DNA of 64,000 nt from positions 806,001 through 870,000 of the forward strand of contig NZ_CP080998.1 of assembly GCF_019645835.1 (NCBI RefSeq), in the 5' to 3' direction. Positions within the stretch are counted from its first letter, which is position 1. Each line of letters opens with the position of its first letter. Of this stretch, positions 45,207-54,377 are shown one piece after another. The notes under the pieces are model-generated. The model was not told the origin of the DNA, did no database searches, and worked only from the letters and a program-made list of their open reading frames with translations. This DNA is from Mycolicibacterium holsaticum DSM 44478 = JCM 12374. Its GTDB lineage: Bacteria; Actinomycetota; Actinomycetes; Mycobacteriales; Mycobacteriaceae. The translations under genes were made by a program, and so were the position numbers.

Positions 45207-47354
45207 ATGGCAGAGAACACGATTCAGTGGGACAAGGACGACGACGGCATCGTCACCCTGACGTTGGACGATCCGACGGGTTCGGCCAACGTGATGAACG
45301 AGCATTACAAGGAGTCCATGCACAAGGCCGTAGAACGCCTTGTGGCAGAGAAGGATTCGATCACCGGCGTTGTCATCACCAGCGCGAAGAAGACCTTCTT
45401 CGCAGGCGGTGACCTCAAGGGCATGATGAACGTCGGCCCCGACAACGCCGCCGACGCGTTCGAAGAGGTCGAGTTCATCAAGGCCGACCTGCGGAAGCTG
45501 GAGACGCTGGGCAAGCCCGTCGTCGCAGCCATCAACGGCGCCGCGCTCGGCGGCGGCCTGGAGATCGCGCTGGCATGTCACCACCGCATCGCGGCCGATG
45601 TGAAGGGCTCCGTCATCGGGCTGCCCGAGGTGACCCTGGGCCTGCTGCCCGGCGGTGGCGGCGTCGCCCGCACCGTGCGGATGTTCGGCATCCAGAAGGC
45701 GTTCATGGAGGTGCTGAGCCAAGGCACCCGGTTCAAGCCCGCCAAGGCCAAGGAAACCGGCCTGGTCGACGAATTGGTGGACAGCGTCGACGATTTGGTC
45801 CCGGCGGCGAAGGCCTGGATAAGAGCCAACCCGGACAGTCACACCCAGCCGTGGGACGCCAAGGGCTACAAGATGCCCGGCGGCACGCCGAGCAGCCCCG
45901 GGCTGGCCGGCATCCTGCCGTCGTTCCCGGCGTTGCTGAAAAAGCAGCTCAAGGGTGCGCCGATGCCCGCCCCGCGGGCGATCCTCAACGCGGCCGTCGA
46001 GGGCGCGCAGGTCGACTTCGACACCGCATCGCGCATCGAGAGCCGCTACTTCACCTCGCTAGTGACCGGGCAGGTCGCCAAGAACATGATCCAGGCGTTC
46101 TTCTTCGACCTGCAGACCATCAACGGCGGTGGGTCGCGTCCCGACGGCATCGACAAGAAGCTGCCGACCAAGATAGGGGTGCTCGGCGCCGGCATGATGG
46201 GCGCGGGCATCGCCTACGTGTCCGCCAAGGCCGGCTTCGACGTCGTGCTCAAGGACGTGTCCCAGGAGGCCGCGCAGAAGGGCAAGGGCTACAGCGAGAA
46301 GCTGGAGGCCAAGGCGCTCGAGCGGGGCCGCACCACCGAAGAGAAGAGTAAGGCGCTGCTGGACCGGATCACCCCGACCGGTGACGCCGCCGACCTGAAG
46401 GGCGTCGACTTCGTCATCGAGGCCGTCTTCGAGAACCAGGACCTCAAGCACAAGGTGTTCCAGGAGATCGAGGACGTCGTCGAGCCCAACGCGCTGCTCG
46501 GCTCGAACACCTCCACGCTGCCGATCACCGGTCTGGCCACCGGGGTCAAGCGCCAGGAGGACTTCATCGGCATCCACTTCTTCTCACCGGTGGACAAGAT
46601 GCCGCTGGTGGAAATCATCAAGGGCGAGAAAACATCTGACGAAGCGCTGGCCCGCGTGTTCGACTACACGTTGGCCATCGGCAAGACACCGATCGTCGTC
46701 AACGACAGCCGCGGCTTCTTCACCAGCCGCGTCATCGGCACGTTCGTCAACGAGGCGCTGGCCATGCTCGGCGAGGGTGTGGAGCCGGCCAGCATCGAGG
46801 CTGCCGGCTCGCAGGCGGGCTACCCGGCCCCGCCGCTGCAGCTCTCCGATGAGCTCAACCTCGAGCTGATGCAGAAGATCGCGACCGAGACCCGCAAGGG
46901 CACCGAGGCCGCAGGCGGCACCTACGAGGCCCACCCGGCCGAAGCCGTCGTGAACAAGATGATCGAGATCGGCCGTCCGTCGCGGCTCAAGGGTGCCGGC
47001 TTCTACGAGTACGTCGACGGCAAGCGCAGCGGTCTGTGGCCGAGGCTGCGCGAGACGTTCAAGTCCGGCAGCGCCGATATTCCGTTGCAGGACATGATCG
47101 ACCGCATGCTGTTCGCCGAGGCGCTGGAGACCCAGAAGTGTCTCGACGAGGGTGTGCTCACGTCGACGGCCGACGCGAACATCGGGTCCATCATGGGGAT
47201 CGGCTTCCCGCCGTGGACCGGCGGCAGCGCACAGTTCATCGTCGGCTACCAAGGCCCGCTGGGCGTCGGCAAGGCCGCGTTCGTGGCACGCGCCAAGGAA
47301 CTGGCCGCCCGCTACGGCGACCGGTTCCTGCCGCCCGCCTCGCTGGGGTCATGA
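45207..47354 (+). CDS. fadB: Beta-oxidation enoyl-CoA hydratase/3-hydroxyacyl-CoA dehydrogenase FadB
   Basis: 715 residues. The N-terminal hydratase (about 1-200) shows AINGAALGGGLEIALACHH and LPEVTLGLLPGGGG with Glu residues. A Rossmann NAD motif VLGAGMMGAGIAYVSAKAG sits near 315-335. The 3HCDH domain has LGSNTSTLPIT and IGIHFFSPVDKMPLVEI. It forms the alpha-subunit with FadA. It is followed by a strong stem-loop terminator at 47388. Confidence 0.96.
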   Translation: MAENTIQWDKDDDGIVTLTLDDPTGSANVMNEHYKESMHKAVERLVAEKDSITGVVITSAKKTFFAGGDLKGMMNVGPDNAADAFEEVEFIKADLRKLETLGKPVVAAINGAALGGGLEIALACHHRIAADVKGSVIGLPEVTLGLLPGGGGVARTVRMFGIQKAFMEVLSQGTRFKPAKAKETGLVDELVDSVDDLVPAAKAWIRANPDSHTQPWDAKGYKMPGGTPSSPGLAGILPSFPALLKKQLKGAPMPAPRAILNAAVEGAQVDFDTASRIESRYFTSLVTGQVAKNMIQAFFFDLQTINGGGSRPDGIDKKLPTKIGVLGAGMMGAGIAYVSAKAGFDVVLKDVSQEAAQKGKGYSEKLEAKALERGRTTEEKSKALLDRITPTGDAADLKGVDFVIEAVFENQDLKHKVFQEIEDVVEPNALLGSNTSTLPITGLATGVKRQEDFIGIHFFSPVDKMPLVEIIKGEKTSDEALARVFDYTLAIGKTPIVVNDSRGFFTSRVIGTFVNEALAMLGEGVEPASIEAAGSQAGYPAPPLQLSDELNLELMQKIATETRKGTEAAGGTYEAHPAEAVVNKMIEIGRPSRLKGAGFYEYVDGKRSGLWPRLRETFKSGSADIPLQDMIDRMLFAEALETQKCLDEGVLTSTADANIGSIMGIGFPPWTGGSAQFIVGYQGPLGVGKAAFVARAKELAARYGDRFLPPASLGS

Positions 47355-47387
47355 CCTGTCGCGCCCGGTAAGCGCGAGTGGACACGT

Positions 47388-47420
47388 AAGTGCCCCAAAT
47401 CCGGAGGGTTTGGGGCACTT
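47388..47420. terminator. Bidirectional stem-loop between fadB and the PPOX gene
   Basis: AAGTGCCCCAAA (47388-47399) and TTTGGGGCACTT (47409-47420) form a perfect 12-bp stem with a 9-nt loop. It lies between convergent stops, and the A/T ends give a short U tract on both strands. Confidence 0.85.
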
Positions 47421-47449
47421 CGTGGCTGCCGGGCAGCGCGGTCGCGGGA

Positions 47450-47890
47450 TCAGCGAGGATTCGAGTACACGCGGGTGGGCGTGATCAGCACCGCGGCGCG
47501 CCGTTCGTCGCGCATCACCCGGTCATAGGTGTCCCAGTCGTCGTGGGTTCCTCCGGCGGCCTCGAACACCGCGCGCAACAACAGTCGGAGTTCTTCGGGG
47601 CCGACGCTGCCGTCGTCGGGCCCGATGATCTCGGCCGTGCCTTCCACCGTGGCCCACTCCCAGCCGGCGCGGGCGACGACGGTGGCCCGCGGATCGGCGC
47701 GCAGATGCCGCAGTTTCAGCGAGCCGCCGATCGCAACGAGCGCGACGACCCGATCGCTGGTCCGCGGGTGCGCCATGACGCCGGCGTTGACCACCGAGGA
47801 CTGCACGCTGCCGTCACGGCGCAGGGTGTTCAGTACGCACAACCCGTGATCACGCGAGAGCAACTCCGCGAACGCGGACATGTCGGTCAC
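47450..47890 (-). CDS. Pyridoxamine 5'-phosphate oxidase-like (F420/FMN-binding) protein
   Basis: 146 residues of the split-barrel flavin family: CVLNTLRRDGSVQSSVVNAG, HPRTSDRVVALVA, ATVVARAGWEWATVEGTAEI and WDTYDRVMRDERRAAVLI. Such mycobacterial proteins bind FMN or F420 and reduce small molecules; many are not pyridoxal enzymes. The start is GTG 47890; ATG 47881 is an alternative. It sits head to tail with a second split-barrel protein. Confidence 0.83.
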   Translation of the reverse strand: MTDMSAFAELLSRDHGLCVLNTLRRDGSVQSSVVNAGVMAHPRTSDRVVALVAIGGSLKLRHLRADPRATVVARAGWEWATVEGTAEIIGPDDGSVGPEELRLLLRAVFEAAGGTHDDWDTYDRVMRDERRAAVLITPTRVYSNPR

Positions 47891-47914
47891 AACTGATCCT
47901 TCCTGGCACCGCCG

Positions 47915-48340
47915 TCACAATGAGCCCAGATCGGCCGACAGCCAGTGTTGGGGTTTGAGGAAGATCGCCACGGCCTCGCCGTGTTCGCGGCGAGCGACCG
48001 CGAGGTACGCGTCGACCTGCTCGGGCGGCAGATAGCGTTTGGTCATCTCGACCAGTTGGTCGTCGGTGCCCGGCTCGATGCGGCTGACCGGGCCGTCGAC
48101 CGCGACATAGCGCACCGTGGGCTCGAGGCGCTGGGCCATCAGCGTGAACTCACCCTGCGTCTCGATGAGGCGATGTTTGCGTGAGCCGGCGCCGGTGAGC
48201 ACCCACGGCTCACCTCCGGGGCGGTACTGATACCAGATCGGCACGGTCAGCGGACCGCGCTTGTCGCCCGCGCTCACCGACAACGCCGCGATGTGCGGTT
48301 CTGCCAGAAACTGCTCGCGTTCGTCCTTGGAAAGGGCCAT
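47915..48340 (-). CDS. Split-barrel PPOX-family protein (F420/heme-type)
   Basis: 141 residues: PHIAALSVSAGDKRGPLTVP, WYQYRPGGEPWVLTGAGSRK, RYVAVDGPVSRIEPG. Related to mycobacterial Rv1155/Rv0121-type F420- or heme-binding proteins. The two split-barrel genes are 24 bases apart and probably co-transcribed. The specific cofactor is not decided by sequence. Confidence 0.82.
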   Translation of the reverse strand: MALSKDEREQFLAEPHIAALSVSAGDKRGPLTVPIWYQYRPGGEPWVLTGAGSRKHRLIETQGEFTLMAQRLEPTVRYVAVDGPVSRIEPGTDDQLVEMTKRYLPPEQVDAYLAVARREHGEAVAIFLKPQHWLSADLGSL

Positions 48341-48381
48341 TAGGCCAGGCTAGCCGCGGGTCCCGGCAAGGACGCGGAGCG

Positions 48382-48579
48382 TCAGGCGGCCACCCGGGAG
48401 AAGAACGCCACGGTGACGAGCCCGATGATGATCGCGACCTGGGTCTGCCCCATCGCCGCGGTGCTCACGATGCCCGCGACGGCCGCAATGGCGATCACGA
48501 CAAGAAGAAGAACATAAAACCAACGGACGCCGACGGCCCCACCTGCACGTACTGGATGCGTCTCGAACTCTCTGCCCAC
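48382..48579 (-). CDS. Small two-helix membrane protein
   Basis: 65 residues from GTG 48579, with AGGAG 8 nt upstream. Two hydrophobic segments: VRWFYVLLLVVIAIAAVAGI and VAIIIGLVTVAFFSRVAA. No known domain is recognised. Its size and codon pattern look like a conserved small membrane protein, but this is modest evidence. Confidence 0.65.
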   Translation of the reverse strand: MGREFETHPVRAGGAVGVRWFYVLLLVVIAIAAVAGIVSTAAMGQTQVAIIIGLVTVAFFSRVAA

Positions 48580-48726
48580 GACCGCGCTCCTCTGTGACAA
48601 AGTTCACACGAATGGCTTCATGTGACCCACACCATATACCAGCAGTGTGGCGATCAGGCGTCAACCGCGGTGGCCGTGATGGAAACTGCCACCGACGTAT
48701 CCGTTGAATGTCGAGACGAGCCCAGC

Positions 48727-50139
48727 ATGACGGACCTGTGCCAATTACCGGCCCATCAACTGGTGCGTCTGATGTCAGAGGGCACCATCGCGTGCCGCGA
48801 CGTCGTCGAGGCCCACCTGGCCCGCATCGACGCGGTCAACCCCGCGCTCAACGCGCTGGTGCAGGCGACAGACCCGCAGGATTGCCTGGCGGCCGCGGCC
48901 GACGCCGATGACCGGGCCGCGCGCGGCGCGCCGCTCGGCCGGGCACATGGACTGCCGGTGGTCGTCAAGGACGTCATGTTGGTGGCCGGGCTCGAGTGCT
49001 CCGGCGGCAGCCCGGCGCTGCGCGCGCGAGCCGACCAGGACGCGACGGCGGTGGCGAGGCTGCGCGACGAGGGCGCGATCGTGCTCGGGCTCACCAACGT
49101 TCCCGAGATGGGCCGAGGCGGTGAATCGAACAACAACCTCTACGGCCGCACCAACAACCCGTATGACCTGGCCAGGACGCCCGGCGGCAGCAGCGGTGGG
49201 TCGGCCGCGCTGGTCGCCGCCGGGGGTGCCGCGCTGAGCGTGGGATCCGACGGCGGCGGCAGCATCCGCCAGCCGTGCCACAACACCGGGCTCGCCGGCC
49301 TGAAACCCACACACGGGCGAATCCCCAGGACCGGCAGCGTCTTCGGCGACGCGCCGGGCATCTTCGGCCAGTTCAACTGCTACGGCCCGCTCGCACGGTC
49401 GGTGCGCGACCTGTATCTCGGGTTGTCCATCATGACCGGTCCCGACCTGCGCGACCCCTACGCTGTGCCCGCCCCGCTCGGGGACCCCGACGACGTCGAC
49501 CTGGCGGACCTGCGGATCGCCACCTACCTCGACGACGGCATCTCGCCACCCGACGCCGATGTCGCCGCGGTGGTCACCGACGCGGCCCGTGCGCTGTCTG
49601 ACGTCGCGCGCACCGTCGAACACGACGCCCCCGGCTGCCTCGCGCGCACGATGACGTTGCTGTGGGAGTCGGTCTTCCTCGGCGGTGACCGCGGGCTGGG
49701 CTTCGAAGCCGACCTGGCGGCGATCGGCGCGACCGATCCGTCCGAAGAACTCGCCGAGTTCCTCGAACAGGCCCGCGGTGTCGACTTCTCGTTGTCAGAG
49801 GCGAGGCGGCGGTTGACGGACATCGACGCGTACCGCATCGAGATGCTCACGTTCATGGCCGACTACGACGTCATCGTCGGGCCCGCCATGCCGACCGCGG
49901 CCAAGCCGCACCATCACGGCCTGGTCGAGGTCTACGACTTCTCCCACCTGATGGTCCACAACCTGACCGGCTGGCCGGCGGCCGTCGTTCGCTGCGGCAC
50001 CTCGAACGCGGGTCTGCCGATCGGTGTGCAGATCGTCGCCCGGCCGTGGCAGGACGCGACAGCGCTTGCGGTGGCGGCCCATCTGGAGGAGCTTTTCGGA
50101 GGGTGGCGTTCCCCGCCGACGGTGGGGTCGGTCGCATAG
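48727..50139 (+). CDS. Amidase signature family hydrolase
   Basis: 470 residues from ATG 48727 (MTDLCQLPAHQLVRLMSEGT); ATG 48679 in frame is an alternative. The Ser-cisSer-Lys triad is in VVVKDVM (Lys), GGSSGGSAALVAAGGAA (cis-Ser and Ser) and the substrate loop GSDGGGSIRQP. It hydrolyses amide bonds. The substrate is not assigned; GatA-type tRNA amidation is unlikely because gatB and gatC are absent here. It is followed after 11 bases by an LLM oxidoreductase. Confidence 0.88.
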   Translation: MTDLCQLPAHQLVRLMSEGTIACRDVVEAHLARIDAVNPALNALVQATDPQDCLAAAADADDRAARGAPLGRAHGLPVVVKDVMLVAGLECSGGSPALRARADQDATAVARLRDEGAIVLGLTNVPEMGRGGESNNNLYGRTNNPYDLARTPGGSSGGSAALVAAGGAALSVGSDGGGSIRQPCHNTGLAGLKPTHGRIPRTGSVFGDAPGIFGQFNCYGPLARSVRDLYLGLSIMTGPDLRDPYAVPAPLGDPDDVDLADLRIATYLDDGISPPDADVAAVVTDAARALSDVARTVEHDAPGCLARTMTLLWESVFLGGDRGLGFEADLAAIGATDPSEELAEFLEQARGVDFSLSEARRRLTDIDAYRIEMLTFMADYDVIVGPAMPTAAKPHHHGLVEVYDFSHLMVHNLTGWPAAVVRCGTSNAGLPIGVQIVARPWQDATALAVAAHLEELFGGWRSPPTVGSVA

Positions 50140-50150
50140 AGTCGGATGCC

Positions 50151-51143
50151 ATGCGCTTCGGACTGTTCATCCCGCAGGGCTGGCGACTGGATCTGGTGGA
50201 TATCCCCACCGAAGAGCACTGGCCGGTGATGCGTGACCTCGCCGCATACGCCGATGACAGCGCGTGGGACTCGCTGTGGGTCTACGACCACTTCCACACC
50301 GTTCCGGTCCCCACTGCCGAAGCCACTCACGAGGCGTGGACGCTGATGGCGGCGTACGCCGCAGCGACGTCACGCATCAAGCTCGGTCAGATGTGCACGG
50401 CGATGAGCTACCGCAACCCGGTCTACCTGGCCAAGATCGCCGCCACCACCGACATCATCTCCGGTGGCCGCGTGCAGATGGGTATCGGCGGCGGATGGTA
50501 CGAACACGAATGGCGCGCCTACGGATACGGCTTTCCTTCCGCAGGTGTACGGCTCGGCCGCCTCGATGAGGGCGTGCAGATCATGCGCGATGCCTGGCGC
50601 GACGGGCAGGTCACCTTCCACGGTAAGCATTACCAGGTCGACGGTGCGATCGTGGCACCAAAGCCGTTGCAGGAGAGTGGGATTCCGCTGTGGATCGCCG
50701 GCGGCGGCGAGAAGGTGACGCTGCGCATCGCCGCGCAGTATGCGCAGTACACGAACTTCACCTCCGAACCCGAGGGGTTCGCGCACAAATCCGAAGTGCT
50801 GGCCGAGCACTGTCGGGCGGTGGGTACCGACTACGACGCGATCGTGCGGTCGGCCAACTTCAACGCGGTGATCGGGGAGTCACAAGCCGACGTCGAGTCT
50901 CGGTTGGAGCGGCTCCGAGACAGGCAGGTGACCAAGGCTGACGCGGCGGCCGTGGATGCCATGTTGGGCTCGGTCACCTCACCCGAAGCCGCCAGCGGCA
51001 CAACCGGACAGGTCGTCGAGAAGCTCAAGCGCATGCGCGAGCTCGGCTGCGAGTACGCGATCCTGTACTTCCCCGAGGCCGCCTACGACCGCACCGGTAT
51101 CGAGCTGTTCGAACGTGAGGTCATCCCGGCGCTGAACGGCTAA
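50151..51143 (+). CDS. LLM-family F420-dependent oxidoreductase
   Basis: 330 residues, TIM-barrel luciferase-like monooxygenase fold: MRFGLFIPQGWRLDLVDIPT, WVYDHFHTVPVPTAEATHEAW, LGQMCTAMSYRNPVYLAKIA and GIGGGWYEHEW. Mycobacterial members usually use coenzyme F420. The substrate is unknown. The TAA stop overlaps the stop of the nitronate monooxygenase gene by 3 bases. Confidence 0.87.
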   Translation: MRFGLFIPQGWRLDLVDIPTEEHWPVMRDLAAYADDSAWDSLWVYDHFHTVPVPTAEATHEAWTLMAAYAAATSRIKLGQMCTAMSYRNPVYLAKIAATTDIISGGRVQMGIGGGWYEHEWRAYGYGFPSAGVRLGRLDEGVQIMRDAWRDGQVTFHGKHYQVDGAIVAPKPLQESGIPLWIAGGGEKVTLRIAAQYAQYTNFTSEPEGFAHKSEVLAEHCRAVGTDYDAIVRSANFNAVIGESQADVESRLERLRDRQVTKADAAAVDAMLGSVTSPEAASGTTGQVVEKLKRMRELGCEYAILYFPEAAYDRTGIELFEREVIPALNG

Positions 51144-52162
51144 CCGGCCAGCGCGGTGAGGATCTGCACGGTCGGCGCCCGTCGCGCATCGCGGTAGCCG
51201 GTACCTGCCCACAGGTGGAGTCGCTCGGGCTCATCGGCTGCGGCCGCGGCCTTTCTCAGTGGGCTGGTGAGGTGGTGGACCGCCGGATAGCCCAGTGGGG
51301 CCCGGGTTTCGTACGTGTCGATGAACGTGTTGCGCAGACCGCGGGCGGGCCGGCCGGTGAATGCGCGCGTGACGACCGTTTCGGTGCGGGCCGGATCGGT
51401 GAGCGCGCGCTGATGGGTTGCCGACGCGCCGCTTTCGTCGGCGAGCAACAGGACGGTGCCCACCATCGCCGCCGCCGCGCCGGCCCGAACGACACCGGCG
51501 ACGTCCGCGGCCGTCGACAACCCGCCCGCCGCGATCACCGGAAGCTCCGTCGTGTCGATCACCGCGCGCACCAACTGGCCGAGGTCGAGCGTTTCGGGTG
51601 CCCGCTGCGGGTGCAGCGTCGCGGAATGCCCTCCGGCAACGTGTGATTGGACGGCGAGCATATCGACGCCGGCCGCCGCGGCTTCTTCGGCCTCTGCCGT
51701 CGAGGTGACCGTCTGCACGACGACGGTGCCTGTGCGCCGCAGATCGCGTATCACGGCGGTGTCCGGAATTCCGAAGGTGAAGCTGGCGACCGGGACGGGT
51801 TCGGCGAGCAGAAGATCGATTTTGGCGCCGAACTGGTCGTCGTTCTCGATCGGCTCGCGAGGCAGGGTGATTCCGAACCGGTCCGCCTCGGGCGCCAGCG
51901 CATCTGCGTAGCGTGCGTAGGCGTCGGCGGTCACCGGAACCGGGTTGGGGGCAAAGAGGTTGACGCCGAACGGCACCCCGGCGGCGCGCACCGCCGATAT
52001 TTCGGCGGCGACCGCCTGTGGTGTCTTGTATCCGGCCGCCACGAACCCGAGCCCGCCCGCGTGGGCGGCGGCGACGACCATGGCGGTGGTGGTCGGTCCG
52101 CCCGACATCGGCGCCGCGATGACGGGGATGGTCAGGCCCAGGCTTGTCAGTGGTGATGTCAT
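51140..52162 (-). CDS. Nitronate monooxygenase (FMN)
   Basis: 340 residues from ATG 52162, with GGAAGG upstream. TIM-barrel NMO family: PVIAAPMSGGPTTTAMVVAA, QSHVAGGHSATLHPQ with the catalytic-site His, and GGLSTAADVAGVVRAGAAAA and GTVLLLADESGA. It oxidises nitronates, or acts as an FMN-dependent 2-nitropropane dioxygenase-like protein. It converges with the LLM oxidoreductase. Confidence 0.87.
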   Translation of the reverse strand: MTSPLTSLGLTIPVIAAPMSGGPTTTAMVVAAAHAGGLGFVAAGYKTPQAVAAEISAVRAAGVPFGVNLFAPNPVPVTADAYARYADALAPEADRFGITLPREPIENDDQFGAKIDLLLAEPVPVASFTFGIPDTAVIRDLRRTGTVVVQTVTSTAEAEEAAAAGVDMLAVQSHVAGGHSATLHPQRAPETLDLGQLVRAVIDTTELPVIAAGGLSTAADVAGVVRAGAAAAMVGTVLLLADESGASATHQRALTDPARTETVVTRAFTGRPARGLRNTFIDTYETRAPLGYPAVHHLTSPLRKAAAAADEPERLHLWAGTGYRDARRAPTVQILTALAG

Positions 52163-52274
52163 AGCGTCCCTTCCGGATCGAGTCTGCACCGAGTGTCGGC
52201 ACTGGCGCAGGCGTTCACGACGGTGGCCGGCGACCCGGCAGCGCTGCGTGGATGCGAGGTGGCAGGATCAGGGC

Positions 52275-52619
52275 ATGGAGAAGATGTCACTCGTCGCCCT
52301 CGCTCGCGAGCAGCTTGAAAAAGCCCGCGCTGCCAAGAGCGGGCGCGCTGCGCACACCGTCTATGGCGGACACGAGCACTCGCTGCGTCAAACGTTGATC
52401 GCGCTGACGGCGGGAGTCAGCCTCGACGAGCACGAGAGCCCCGGCGAAGCCACGCTGTATGTGTTGCATGGCCGCGTGCGGGTGACCGATGCGGACAACG
52501 GCTGGGAGGGGTCGACGGGTGACCAGATCGTCATTCCGCGCAGCCGCCACGCGCTGGAAGCCCTCGAGGACTCCGCGGTGCTGCTGACCGTCGCCAAGGA
52601 CGTCGGGCGACACACCTGA
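52275..52619 (+). CDS. Small cupin-fold protein
   Basis: 114 residues: single cupin with TLIALTAGVSLDEHESPGEA, TLYVLHGRVRVTD and a downstream GDQIVIPRSRHALEAL. Metal ligands are only partly conserved (HES, E). The function is unknown; such proteins are often regulatory or small-molecule binding. It lies between the divergent nitronate monooxygenase and convergent XPB genes. Confidence 0.8.
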   Translation: MEKMSLVALAREQLEKARAAKSGRAAHTVYGGHEHSLRQTLIALTAGVSLDEHESPGEATLYVLHGRVRVTDADNGWEGSTGDQIVIPRSRHALEALEDSAVLLTVAKDVGRHT

Positions 52620-52629
52620 TCCGGTGGCG

Positions 52630-54279
52630 TCAAATGGCCGGGCCCAGTAGGTCGTCGGCGTCTTTGATCACGTATCCGTAGCCCTGTTCGGCGAGGAAAC
52701 GCTGACGGTGCGCGGCGTACTCGGCGTCCAGGCTGTCGCGCGACACCACCGAGTAGAAGATGGCGCCGCCGCCGTCAGCCTTGGGGCGCAACAGCCGGCC
52801 CAGCCGCTGAGCCTCCTCTTGACGGGAACCGAACGTTCCTGAAACCTGAACCGCCACACTGGCTTCGGGTAGGTCGATTGAGAAGTTGGCCACCTTCGAG
52901 ACCACCAGGGTGGAGATTTCACCGCGGCGAAACGCGTCGAACAGCGTTTCGCGTTCCGCGGTTTTGGTCGAGCCCTGGATGATCGGGGCATTCAACTCCG
53001 CGCCGAGCTCTTCGAGCTGGTCCAGGTAGGCGCCGATCACCAGCGTCTGTTCGCCCTGATGCTTGTCCAGAATCGACTTCACCACCGCGATCTTGGTGTG
53101 CACCGTCGAGCACAGCTTGTAGCGCTCGTCGGGTTCGGCGACCGCGTAGAGCATGCGCTCGTTGTCGGTCATCGTCACGCGAACCTCGACGCACTCGGCG
53201 GGGGCGATCCAGCCCTGGGCCTCGATGTCCTTCCACGGAGCGTCGTAGCGCTTGGGCCCGATCAGGCTGAACACGTCGCCCTCCCGGCCGTCCTCGCGGA
53301 TCAGCGTCGCGGTCAGGCCCAGCCGGCGTCGGGACTGCAGGTCAGCGGTCATCCGGAACACCGGCGCGGGCAGCAGGTGCACCTCGTCGTAGATGATCAG
53401 CCCCCAGTCGCGGCTGTCGAACAACTCCAGGTGGCGGTACTCGCCCTTGGTGCGGCGGGTGATCACCTGATAGGTCGCGATGGTGACGGGCCGGATCTCC
53501 TTGCGCTCCCCGGAGTACTCGCCGATCTCGTTCTCGGTGAGCGACGTCCGGTTGATCAGCTCGCGTTTCCACTGCCGACCCGCGACTGTGTTGGTGACCA
53601 GGATCAAGGTGGTGGCCGAGGCCTTGGCCATCGCGGCCGCGCCGACGAGCGTCTTACCCGCCCCGCACGGCAACACCACGACACCTGAGCCGCCCGCCCA
53701 GAACGACTCGGTGGCCATTTCCTGGTAGTCGCGCAGGTGCCAACCGTCCTGGGCCAGGCTGATCGGGTGCTTCTCGCCGTCGACGTAGCCGGCCAGATCC
53801 TCGGCCGGCCAGCCGATTTTGAGCAGCATCTGCTTGACGCGGCCCCGTTCGCTGTTGTGCACGATGACGGTGTCGTCGTCGATACGCGCGCCGAGCATCG
53901 GTGCGATCTTCTTGTTGCGCAGCACCTCCTCGAGCACCGCGCGGTCCAGGCTGACCAGCGTCAGCCCGTGGGCCGGATGTTTGACCAGCTGCAGGCGCCC
54001 GTAGCGGGCCATGGTGTCGACGATGTCGACGAGCAGCGGCTGCGGCACCGCGTAACGCGAGAAGCTCACCAGCGCGTCGACCACCTGCTCGGCGTCGTGG
54101 CCTGCCGCACGCGCATTCCACAGCGCAAGCGGCGTGATGCGGTAGGTGTGGATGTGTTCGGGCGCGCGTTCGAGCTCGGCGAACGGCGCGATGGCTGCGC
54201 GCGCCTCGCCTGCCTGGGCGTGGTCGACTTCGAGCAGCACGGTTTTGTCGGACTGCACGATCAAGGGGCCATCGGTCAT
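52630..54279 (-). CDS. xpb: XPB/ERCC3-type DNA helicase
   Basis: 549 residues from ATG 54279 (MTDGPLIVQSDKTVLLEVDH, the same start as the mycobacterial orthologue). Walker A PCGAGKTLVGA, DEVH box, LTATLIREDGREGDVFSLIG and a C-terminal helicase domain with SGTFGSRQEEAQRLGRLLRP. It is an SF2 3'-5' helicase like eukaryotic XPB; a DNA repair role is inferred. Orthologue of Rv0861c. The partner gene immediately upstream is Rv0862c-like. Confidence 0.95.
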   Translation of the reverse strand: MTDGPLIVQSDKTVLLEVDHAQAGEARAAIAPFAELERAPEHIHTYRITPLALWNARAAGHDAEQVVDALVSFSRYAVPQPLLVDIVDTMARYGRLQLVKHPAHGLTLVSLDRAVLEEVLRNKKIAPMLGARIDDDTVIVHNSERGRVKQMLLKIGWPAEDLAGYVDGEKHPISLAQDGWHLRDYQEMATESFWAGGSGVVVLPCGAGKTLVGAAAMAKASATTLILVTNTVAGRQWKRELINRTSLTENEIGEYSGERKEIRPVTIATYQVITRRTKGEYRHLELFDSRDWGLIIYDEVHLLPAPVFRMTADLQSRRRLGLTATLIREDGREGDVFSLIGPKRYDAPWKDIEAQGWIAPAECVEVRVTMTDNERMLYAVAEPDERYKLCSTVHTKIAVVKSILDKHQGEQTLVIGAYLDQLEELGAELNAPIIQGSTKTAERETLFDAFRRGEISTLVVSKVANFSIDLPEASVAVQVSGTFGSRQEEAQRLGRLLRPKADGGGAIFYSVVSRDSLDAEYAAHRQRFLAEQGYGYVIKDADDLLGPAI

Positions 54280-54377
54280 TTTGTCCATTATCCAGGTTCC
54301 ACAGACCCCACCCGGCGACCGACCGCGCCTGCACCTCGACACGCCGCAAATGCTGCGCATTTTGCGGGCACTCGCGG

